NCBI GenBank assembly: GCA_027488815.1 | Contig: JAIYAX010000010.1 | Location: forward strand, 1-32,173 | From: Cytophagaceae bacterium | Lineage (GTDB): Bacteria > Bacteroidota > Bacteroidia > Cytophagales > JAIYAX01 | DNA: 32,173 bases | Direction: 5' to 3' | Shown: piece after piece, positions 27,401-32,173 of the stretch | How the letters are laid out: the number at the start of each line of letters is the position of its first letter | Position numbering within the stretch: the first letter of the stretch is position 1 | Position numbers and translations under genes: made by a program | The notes under the pieces: generated by a model | The model's database searches: none | What the model was told of the DNA's origin: nothing | Seen by the model: the letters and a program-made list of their open reading frames with translations, nothing else

Positions 27401-28144
27401 CAGCGCAGCCCGGAAAGTATCGTCTTCAACAATGCCATCGATGCCACCGGATCCATAGAACTGAATCCTCAGGACAATAAACTCAATCCTTTTGAAGGCT
27501 TAGGGGTGGATACCTCCTGGTTCCTTGAGCTACCCAAAGCATCCAACTTCTTTGACTTCAACACACTTGCCGATGTGTTGCTCACCATCGAGTATTCTGC
27601 CCTTGACAATGCAGAGTATCGGTTGAAAGTCATCGAACGACTGGGTACCAAAGTGAACAGAGATCTGGCCTTCAGCTTTAAGCTCAACTATCCAGATCAG
27701 TGGTATGACCTGAGCAATGCCTTGCAAACATCCAGTCCGTTGAAGGTGAAATTCGATATCGACAAGTTTGATTTCCCTGCTAACCTGAAAAACATCAAAA
27801 CCTCTCATATCACGATGATGATCGTCAGAAAAGACGGAGAGAGTTTTGAGTTGGATCTTATCCTGAACAAACTTGGCCAGACAATTGTCGGAGGACAAAC
27901 ACGTACGTATGGAGGTCGTTCAAGTACCCGAACCGGTGCAACAGCATGGATAACCATGACTTCCATTGATCCCATAGGGACATATGAACTGGAAATCAAA
28001 GCAAACTATGTGTTAGGTGACCCTGCCACCTTCACTCAGGCTCAGATTATACAGCTCTTTGCGCAGGAGAAGATCGAAGACATCTTCCTGGTGATTTCCT
28101 ACAAAGGGGATGCTCCCTCATTCATTACTGCTCTGAATCAGTAA
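18434..28144 (+). CDS. Tc toxin TcA-like subunit (pore/translocation channel) with inserted beta-propeller
   Basis: 3236 aa, longer than TcdA1 (~2500); no signal peptide. Layout: N-terminal region with an Ig-like segment (~150-270); VRP1-type helical shell with the hallmark CSCEECLTAVSPMAYLFELL (~471-492); NHL-like beta-propeller insert (~830-1402, GPRGLACDSKGDIWISENGNKRIQQF); shell helices again (~1410-1740, QYAEYMKEVSNLELLDSLLYDEG); neuraminidase-like/receptor-binding block (~1740-2120, very AT-rich DNA); shell return (EAFYHLPVFVASRLHKLGLYEESLNWW, ~2140); long pore helices (~2560-2900) with a hydrophobic Ala/Gly tip (~2680-2725); TcB-binding domain (~2935 to end, FPGHYLRLIRKVKVSV, GINATLTNTG). 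TcA pentamers bind cells and inject the TcB/TcC-held toxin. tcB starts 4 nt later. Confidence 0.92.
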   Translation: MPISYLFDKFVATFPQPATVPVESFIQSVLTSQGIQSAHYFGFEKFSNLGESTLTGRLKSNEQVPTEYLNFEANLIAEMIKTISNDLVYGFTPEDQLWPSFYNALPSNFTTGIRELVKFLHTPQGQNQPIINSFDDLRSISTIQLRGHIVALNVSHPLLVAIGSGFTIKAREFAAANSKAYSFQFKLISSSGSKPIPQASTDITITEVSSVEAQFLGQGENGLLYTNTVTNQEGFIQVEVRLYPILGEVWPEKLNFSIRPFAGSNNPPQQASGIIQLVNFRDLKTMSFAWTFPQASSIRVSDALLQANGLLPVERANAVIAHLNTVPDRPFQTLADIRKIGGFHNSPVHGESSGLSSQLKEDLRLLDRLSYYELIRSDLTLTQLIGLTKNINADVTAMLTLPRNKVVSDANGSSGPANAMIGDFGAYESRQAGAIGSAINHNIYTREITNSNINQADPNLAPLLQSTFQNKCSCEECLTAVSPMAYLFELLNYTLTCLRNGDTPYTLSSFSTLMKQDFGAIPATCHILKEQVYQARLAIEVLLQVLPPGNIPSVKQSFVNSAYEELLERVGTNSSQLKNTINGLPSEQSELIERLGFDPVSHANVLNELQLIQGHASTDKILDEINLERVFGFKQITSSSSLNFSNATEYNDQGGQIIQCYFEGVRYGFNTDIDGRIYAKIEATKVSFYSNSSRSVDSLVAESSNLTSNSSFKIVALNSSGLEGYIRVGTLSSDLDVLYVAVPLVLSRKIDQLRKLWVLQDSIRYQSKPIIDPDVLVPSDFANPTSAVAGSSIDRFIQRKLALDTKKAQYVQDKANGITNQDNKSFNLLSTTCTYIAIDDQDRVYITDQTARVIRRADTNGTGAVAGTTWTIGGDLPQGIAFHRGLDLLLVASEGSNKIKFYTTPALLADTAVFRGEIGMGSGPNIGQIQGPRGLACDSKGDIWISENGNKRIQQFPRPVKKTLSRITAASKLAYSDSGRVAVVSANSKIFIYDDAQFENESFVIPDFHNEQNPGQTKNLQTIHSVAFDQDQNIYIASKNGSEPIRIRIFNNQGLFVAENTLPVSTPPVTGLPVSMQIDPQGKMHILFREEDRIREYSVDLAQNPVAFNLLTTSNLVPALPALPTDLTPNNFVLDKNNNYLIVSDVRNGAHPLLWWNRQTNFITSFHTISSVPLGNLKSAFITRNASGEDEFLYVVKNDRTVIKLAKISNQNNFIVDYIWDNSLDGWLGLLSLSTATVTGDIIVTKKQEIVVSEATSNSLYLISPNKVFLEGSITPEALSIDTAGNLVIIDKHIANQHCIKKLSPIENKVLWSLPFTNLQTTAGFEISHVYCDYAGDIYAVSNEPSGTMYKLDRNGQLIGSWTHSGMSNSKGLVQNSHGNVLVISSSSPGALLRIELTKGLGSLIKSEFNMPVAQFAQDWAKALLGQALPDELVSLHLDFLAYKFIIEVLQLTTLKRPVDTELWNQVYDILVQRHKEKNLYVTWKNEENTGGFKSISDLHFKALTMEEENAVILNRWRSSIEDRVDFRDAITARIGQYDELVKSYYSLVGKVEEETIGTYRDNLIRLHDAGNSLDEKAQKLENQYLVDMISAPCKKTNRVAQAMETLQTLLWTIRTGQSKLLPVLSIVDDQFDENWKWMGNYASWRSARFVNLFPENYLYSEFVQQKSGAFRTLIEDMSSSRNLSEPQICHALKQYAEYMKEVSNLELLDSLLYDEGLLTEFNCQGQTTQGRTRVFILAKARSSGRLFYLNEAIENLNIEHNEFWEPIDQIPTNALIGGLAFRSGELKDPGVYLFYKSKDENEINFVIFNIQTHNWGTKEKVKINKIQVLSGFTATGYEKNLEKIELIKVSKSFENVNSKIRITCGFRSNFIDNDGNLNDNALRLFIIELDEKCHWIYTEYNFTASEYFEYTSYQSFYLNKFSNQNNLDKYFWISSFNSINWFVYMEPRNDNKGLHMKVHSHYSLFPSPGFLAGDPVGGFVDKDGLYTIAKDKNISNKFVIFRVYYNNYNSHFVSNGISYSNGYFNLYGKLFTLDKEYDSISRVYYFNQKPLNFNSSGVENYPKLLLLEENGKIVIAQYNLDLNASQLNALSIQNQLTLNPTFPSFDLGLKHVDKILTYLPWKNPNSTQPVSQKYNSEAFYHLPVFVASRLHKLGLYEESLNWWKKVFDFTQSTQNQKFIPPFLLPAGGTASTSGMQYWLKDTLDPHAIAGVRTHAYDLFLENSVIQCLLDYADSLFAQDSNQGVAQARELYKTAIQLLNKYGNSYSTECESLISKVPLKLANTIWEGENRRVIQMLHKIGKKADLTAVINQINAVVITVFSDTHCRAYLNSIFNLINPMLLGRSEATEFNKLDSQLTSALRKLDMAVLKDNKLDETIKELSKQARDKVRTSVANRYGFTQDSLLNTGNSISFLRSKPVFLPVNSEVKSLTDTNYRGNATISSSFYQDRSFDYQSTTQQNISTQQVLNNPTVYLKETGGIGPMYFPPLAQYVFCTPDNPVRDYHRLRAEVNLFKIRNCMNLSGFRRELDPFGAPTDAVSGLPGVSFGGGITLGNFNIQPSLYRYSFLIERSKQLASMAQQMESVFLSLLEKYDSERYSQLKARQEIGLARESIKLQDIKINEARLGVTLSQLQKDRTNIQFGYFDNLLRAGLLPDEVNSVRALDNARKLTILASRDLAAAAGLNAAGQAASAFMSIFKVQGFIASAFYASAGVFAVRGQLRSGEAQFQSLSSNFFSQNATYERRRQDWEFQKNLAQQDQRIGDQQIRISEARVNVVAQEKQISELQMSQAEDTLEFITSKFTNAELYAWMSSIMEGVYAYFLNEATANARLAFNQLAFERQELPQATIRNSYWTIGENPGQQAIISGNESGDDRRGLTGSSRLLRDIYKLEQFAIDTDQRKLQLSKTISLASLSPADFQKFRETGRLIVSTPMDMFDRDFPGHYLRLIRKVKVSVIGLIPTTGGINATLTNTGISRVVSGKIVFSQRTIQRSPESIVFNNAIDATGSIELNPQDNKLNPFEGLGVDTSWFLELPKASNFFDFNTLADVLLTIEYSALDNAEYRLKVIERLGTKVNRDLAFSFKLNYPDQWYDLSNALQTSSPLKVKFDIDKFDFPANLKNIKTSHITMMIVRKDGESFELDLILNKLGQTIVGGQTRTYGGRSSTRTGATAWITMTSIDPIGTYELEIKANYVLGDPATFTQAQIIQLFAQEKIEDIFLVISYKGDAPSFITALNQ

Positions 28145-28148
28145 ACCC

Positions 28149-31100
28149 ATGAGCAACAAATCAGCCGACAGTGTGATCAACCTGCCCTCCGGGGGAGGGG
28201 CGGTGACGGGCATGGGCGAGAAATTCAGCCCTGACCTCTTTACCGGTACGGGCAATTTCTCCGTTCCCTTCGCCGTTCCTCCGGGTCGTAACGGCCTACA
28301 GCCTGAGCTCACCCTCGGCTACAGCACCGGCAATGGCAATGGTCCCTTCGGCCTCGGCTGGGCCCTGGGCGTACCGGGCGTGATGCGCAAAACGAGCAAA
28401 GGCATACCCCTTTACAACGATGAAGAGGATGTATTCATCCTCTCCGGAGCGGAAGACCTCATTGCCGTGCAGAAAAGCGAAACAGTGGCCAATGGGGTCA
28501 CTCATACCCAGACCCGCTACCGCCCTCGCACAGAGGGTCTCTTTGCACGCATCATCCACCACCTCAAGAGTAGCGGGGAAAACTACTGGGAGGTTCGCAG
28601 CAAGGATGGACTCATCAGCTGGTACGGAAACCCGACCCTCACGGCCTCCAACCCCCTCAATACCCTTATTTGCGATCCGGAAAACCGCAGCAAAGTCTTT
28701 GGCTGGAAGCTTTTCAAGACCGAAGATGTGTTTGGCAACCACATCCTCTATGACTACCTGAGAGATACCCGCAACCGGGCGGATGATCCCCATGTCTATG
28801 ACCAGCTTTACCTGCAGCGCATACGCTATACCGACTACCAGGACAGCGGTACCAAATACCTGTGCAGCGTGCTCTTTCATTACGAAGACCGGTCCGACGC
28901 CTTCTCCACCTACGATGCAGGCTTTGAGATGCGCAGCAGCAAGCGCTGTGCTCAGGTCACCATGCATACCCACCCCAAAAATGCAGACCTGCCCGAAGGC
29001 TACAGCCCGATAGCAGGGGGCAACGACATTAAGGTGAAGACCTATCAATTCACGTATGCCGATGAGGTACCCAAATTAAGGCTGCCCCTCAACGGCTCCA
29101 GCCTGCTGCACAGCGTACAGGTGATCGGTCATGATTTGGGTGATACGCCGAATACCGAGTCCATGCCGCCGCTGACCTTTGGATACACGGGTTTTGAGCC
29201 TCAGAAAAGAGATTTTTTCCCGGTCGAGGGACAGGACCTGCCCTATGGCTCACTGGCCAGGCCTGAGTTTGAGCTGGTGGACCTTTTTGGCAACGGACTG
29301 CCCGACATCATTCAACTGGATGGGGTAGCCCGCTATTGGCGCAACCTGGGCAACGGGAAGTATGACCTACCCAGAATGATGAAAGAGGCCCCTTCGGGAC
29401 TGCAACTGGCCGACCCGGAGGTACAGATGGTCGATGCGGATGGAGATGGACGGGCTGACCTGCAGGTAAGCAAGCCTGGCCTGAACGGTTTTTTCCCCCT
29501 CCGCCACGATGGGCGCTGGGATAGCAAGTCCTTTCAGAAATACGATGTGGCACCCTCCTTCAGTTTCAGTGATCCCGAAGTGAAGCTGATGGACCTGGAT
29601 GGAGACGGCATCACCGACGTGCTGCGCAATGGCAGCCGGTTTGAGTATTTTTACAACCACCCGGAACGGGGCTGGTACAAAGCCACACAGGCAAATAAGG
29701 GACCTCTGAACGCTTTTCCCAACGTCAGTTTCAGAGACCCAAGGGTGAAAACAGGTAAGCTATGTGCAAGCCTTCAGAATATTGTGATGGTGCATGACGG
29801 TAGTGTGGACTACTGGCCCAACCTGGGGCATGGACGCTGGGGGAGAAGGGTTACCATGAAAAACAGCCCCCGCTTCCCCTACGGATACAACCCGCAAAGG
29901 GTGTTGCTGGGGGATGTGGACGGAGACGGTCTGGATGATATCGTGTATGTGGACAACAACAACATCACCCTATGGATCAACCAAAACGGCAACAGCTGGT
30001 CTGACCCGATCAAAATCACGGGTACACCTGCTGTGAGTGATCTGGATGCGGTGAGGCTAACCGACCTGCTTGGCCTGGGCATCAGCGGGGTGTACTGGAC
30101 AAGGGATGCAGGAGCAAACCCCGGCAACCGCTATTATTTCCTGGACTTCACCGGCAAAACCAAGCCCTACTTGCTGCACAGCATGGACAATGGCATGGGA
30201 GCCATCACCAAGGTGTACTACGAGAGCTCTACGGAGCATTACCTCCGTGACCAGCAGAAGCCGGCGACCCGCTGGACGACCCCGCTGCCCTTTCCGGTGC
30301 AGGTAGTGGCCAAAGTAGAAGTGATTGATGCCCTCTCGTTAGGTAAGCTGACCACGGTGTACCAATACCACCACGGCTACTGGGACGGGGGAGAGCGAGA
30401 GTTCAGGGGCTTTGGTCGGGTAGACCAACGGGATACGGAGACCTTTGAGCGGTACAACGATGCCTTTGACCCCAGCTTTCTGGATGTGAGCCTGTCGCAG
30501 TTCAGCCCGGCAACAGAAACCCGCACCTGGTTCCACCTGGGACCGGTAGGGGAGCAGTATGGAGATTGGGCAGAGCCGGATTTCAGCGGGGAGTACTGGG
30601 CCGAAGACCCACAAGTACTCAGCAGAAGCACCGACATGATCCTCTTGCTGAAGAACCTCAGCCGAAGAGCCAGAAGAGATGCTTTCCGGGCCATGAGAGG
30701 CAGTGTACTGCGTACCGAGTTGTATGCCCTGGACGGCTCCACCCTTGCCGCCCGACCCTATACCGTTTCTGAAAATCTGTACGGTGTGAGGCTGGAGCAC
30801 AGCCCCGGTGCCGACTGGGATCAGGAATACAACAAGGCCGGCTCCGGACATATCTTTTTTTCCTTTCAACTGGGCAGCCGCAGCAGCCAGTGGGAGCGGG
30901 GCAATGAGCCCATGACCTCCTTTAGTTTTACGGAAGACTACGATGCCTACGGCAATCCCCGTGTGAAAATCGCATTGGCCGTGCCCAGAGGCCGAGATTA
31001 TCGAAACCAGGCAACGACAGCAAGCCCCTATCTGGGAACGGTGGAGAGAACAGTATTTGCCAACCGTGATAATGAAAAATACCTGATTGGCAGGCCGGTA

Positions 31101-32173
31101 AGTGTGAAAGCCTATGAGATTGTCAACAATGGCACCCAGAAGCTGACCGATCTTAAACTATCGGTGAGCAGCCAGACCGCTACGTTACAGTTGATGGGCC
31201 ACTCGGTCACTTTTTACGACGGCACTGCTTTTACCGGGCTGGCTTACGGACAGCTCGGAGACTACGGACTTCCGGTAAAAACCGAAGTGCTGATGATGAG
31301 CCCTGCACACGTGACTGCAGCCTATGGCTCAGAGCCCCTGCCACTCCGGCAGAGCCCTGCCTGGACTGCTGACTATCCGGCAGGGTACCAGGCCCTGCAC
31401 CCTGCCCGCTGCGGCTACCTGCACCAGGCGACGGCGGGAGCGGTATACGAGGCCGGTTACTACAGCATCAGCGACCGTAAGCGATACGATTTTCATCAAA
31501 ACCCTGCCACCGCCAAAGGGCTGGTGCTCGAGAGCCGTGACCCGATGGGAAATACGACCGTGATGGTGTACGATGGCTATGCGCTGATGCCCCTCACGGT
31601 GACCGATCCTTCGGGGATGATCACCCGGGCGGAGTACGATTACCGGCTTATGCAGCCCGATCAGGTCACCGATGTGAACAACAATAGTTCCGTATTTGAT
31701 TTCTCCCCACTGGGCTTGCTGCGGGCCACCGCCCTGCTCGGCAAAGGCACCCAGGGAGACTACAAAGCCGCTTCGGGCACTTTTTACCAGCGCTACGAGC
31801 CATCGGTGCGGATGGAGTACGACTTTTTTAATTTCCTGAACACTGCAAGCCCGGTATGGGTGCGCACCATACGCAGGGAGCACCACCAGCAGGATGCGGT
31901 GAATAACGATACGATCATCTCCACCGAATACTCGGATGGCTTTGGCAGGCTGCTGCAAACCCGCAGCCAGGCGGAGCGTGTGATTTTCGGTGACCAGGTA
32001 CTGGGCAGCTCAGGCCTTGGCGCAGCACCTGATGTACCCAATGCCAATGCCGTAGGCGTGGAAAACACCCATGCAACGAACATCAACGTGACCGTGAGCG
32101 GCTGGCAGGTGTACGACAACAAAGGCAGGGTGGTGGAGAAGTACGAGCCTTTTTTTGACAAGGGATTTGGCTA
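28149..32173 (+). CDS. Tc toxin TcB-like (SpvB/TcdB) subunit, 3' end outside window
   Basis: The frame is open from ATG 28149 to the last base (1341 codons). An N-terminal SpvB domain (GGGAVTGMGEKFSPDLFTGTGNFSVP, quoted in part: GEKFSPDLFTGTGNFSVP; LGYSTGNGNGPFGLGW) is followed by FG-GAP/VCBS repeats with DxDGDG loops at ~377 (VDLFGNGLPDI), 428 (VDADGDGRADL), 481 (MDLDGDGITDV) and 588 (GDVDGDGLDDI). TcdB mid regions and the Rhs-type shell entry (SDGFGRLLQTRSQAE, ~1258) come next. TcB caps the TcA channel and, with TcC, forms the Rhs cocoon that holds the toxic C-terminus. The effector would be encoded past the window, either fused or in a separate tcC. GC is clearly higher than in the middle of tcA. 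Translation is probably coupled to tcA. Confidence 0.93.
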   Translation, partial: MSNKSADSVINLPSGGGAVTGMGEKFSPDLFTGTGNFSVPFAVPPGRNGLQPELTLGYSTGNGNGPFGLGWALGVPGVMRKTSKGIPLYNDEEDVFILSGAEDLIAVQKSETVANGVTHTQTRYRPRTEGLFARIIHHLKSSGENYWEVRSKDGLISWYGNPTLTASNPLNTLICDPENRSKVFGWKLFKTEDVFGNHILYDYLRDTRNRADDPHVYDQLYLQRIRYTDYQDSGTKYLCSVLFHYEDRSDAFSTYDAGFEMRSSKRCAQVTMHTHPKNADLPEGYSPIAGGNDIKVKTYQFTYADEVPKLRLPLNGSSLLHSVQVIGHDLGDTPNTESMPPLTFGYTGFEPQKRDFFPVEGQDLPYGSLARPEFELVDLFGNGLPDIIQLDGVARYWRNLGNGKYDLPRMMKEAPSGLQLADPEVQMVDADGDGRADLQVSKPGLNGFFPLRHDGRWDSKSFQKYDVAPSFSFSDPEVKLMDLDGDGITDVLRNGSRFEYFYNHPERGWYKATQANKGPLNAFPNVSFRDPRVKTGKLCASLQNIVMVHDGSVDYWPNLGHGRWGRRVTMKNSPRFPYGYNPQRVLLGDVDGDGLDDIVYVDNNNITLWINQNGNSWSDPIKITGTPAVSDLDAVRLTDLLGLGISGVYWTRDAGANPGNRYYFLDFTGKTKPYLLHSMDNGMGAITKVYYESSTEHYLRDQQKPATRWTTPLPFPVQVVAKVEVIDALSLGKLTTVYQYHHGYWDGGEREFRGFGRVDQRDTETFERYNDAFDPSFLDVSLSQFSPATETRTWFHLGPVGEQYGDWAEPDFSGEYWAEDPQVLSRSTDMILLLKNLSRRARRDAFRAMRGSVLRTELYALDGSTLAARPYTVSENLYGVRLEHSPGADWDQEYNKAGSGHIFFSFQLGSRSSQWERGNEPMTSFSFTEDYDAYGNPRVKIALAVPRGRDYRNQATTASPYLGTVERTVFANRDNEKYLIGRPVSVKAYEIVNNGTQKLTDLKLSVSSQTATLQLMGHSVTFYDGTAFTGLAYGQLGDYGLPVKTEVLMMSPAHVTAAYGSEPLPLRQSPAWTADYPAGYQALHPARCGYLHQATAGAVYEAGYYSISDRKRYDFHQNPATAKGLVLESRDPMGNTTVMVYDGYALMPLTVTDPSGMITRAEYDYRLMQPDQVTDVNNNSSVFDFSPLGLLRATALLGKGTQGDYKAASGTFYQRYEPSVRMEYDFFNFLNTASPVWVRTIRREHHQQDAVNNDTIISTEYSDGFGRLLQTRSQAERVIFGDQVLGSSGLGAAPDVPNANAVGVENTHATNINVTVSGWQVYDNKGRVVEKYEPFFDKGFG

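Noticed and set aside
28296..31958. Minus-strand ORFs of 97-250 aa opposite tcB
   Set aside because: tcB is open throughout with SpvB and FG-GAP motifs; the antisense ORFs have low-complexity, shadow-like sequences.

Overview
The window looks like chromosomal DNA of a Bacteroidota bacterium, probably Cytophagales-like (genus not determinable). Evidence: a surface protein ending in a type IX secretion (T9SS) sorting domain, a PorE-like TPR/propeller/OmpA protein, a short second DnaE polymerase, a DUF3078 barrel, few Shine-Dalgarno sites, and promoters of the TAnnTTTG type. No rRNA, tRNA, CRISPR array, complete IS element or prophage structural gene was seen.

Layout. 1-9867 is housekeeping or core-like: the 3' end of a repetitive T9SS adhesin with a terminator; menC-like enolase-superfamily gene; an OmpA/PD40 protein carrying a 19-A homopolymer; a convergent dnaE2-like gene; then mscL and a DUF3078 protein. 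9868-10996 is a small accessory island: a PIN-type toxin-antitoxin pair between two ~132-bp direct repeats, plus REP-like palindromes. 10997-14558 holds a leftward M19-dipeptidase/patatin operon and a rightward GYF_2 membrane gene that appears frameshifted at its last stop.

14636-32173 is the most interesting part: a Tc (ABC) toxin locus. A giant TcA subunit (3236 aa, with an inserted beta-propeller and a very AT-rich receptor-binding-like block) is followed after 4 nt by a TcB/SpvB-type subunit that runs off the window. Upstream and divergent lie a LuxR/NarL-type regulator and a tightly coupled four-gene operon: four-TM membrane protein, signal-less Amidase_2-SH3 (endolysin-like), small TM/coiled-coil protein, and exported coiled-coil protein with a C-terminal TM. 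That order (holin-like, endolysin-like, spanin-like pair) resembles a lysis cassette of the kind that releases Tc toxins in type 10 secretion. TcA and TcB also lack signal peptides.

The toxin and the cassette share a 16-bp palindrome of the NarL-like 7-2-7 type (CTAGTAT-N2-ATACTAG). It sits just upstream of the -33 region of the cassette promoter. A degenerate copy sits at almost the same distance upstream of tcA, and a perfect copy lies further upstream in the same intergenic region. The cassette promoter is also bracketed by an exact 16-bp inverted repeat, so it may be invertible. My main hypothesis is a regulated toxin-plus-lysis release module in a Bacteroidota. The gene families and DNA motifs are read from the sequence; the joint function is inference.
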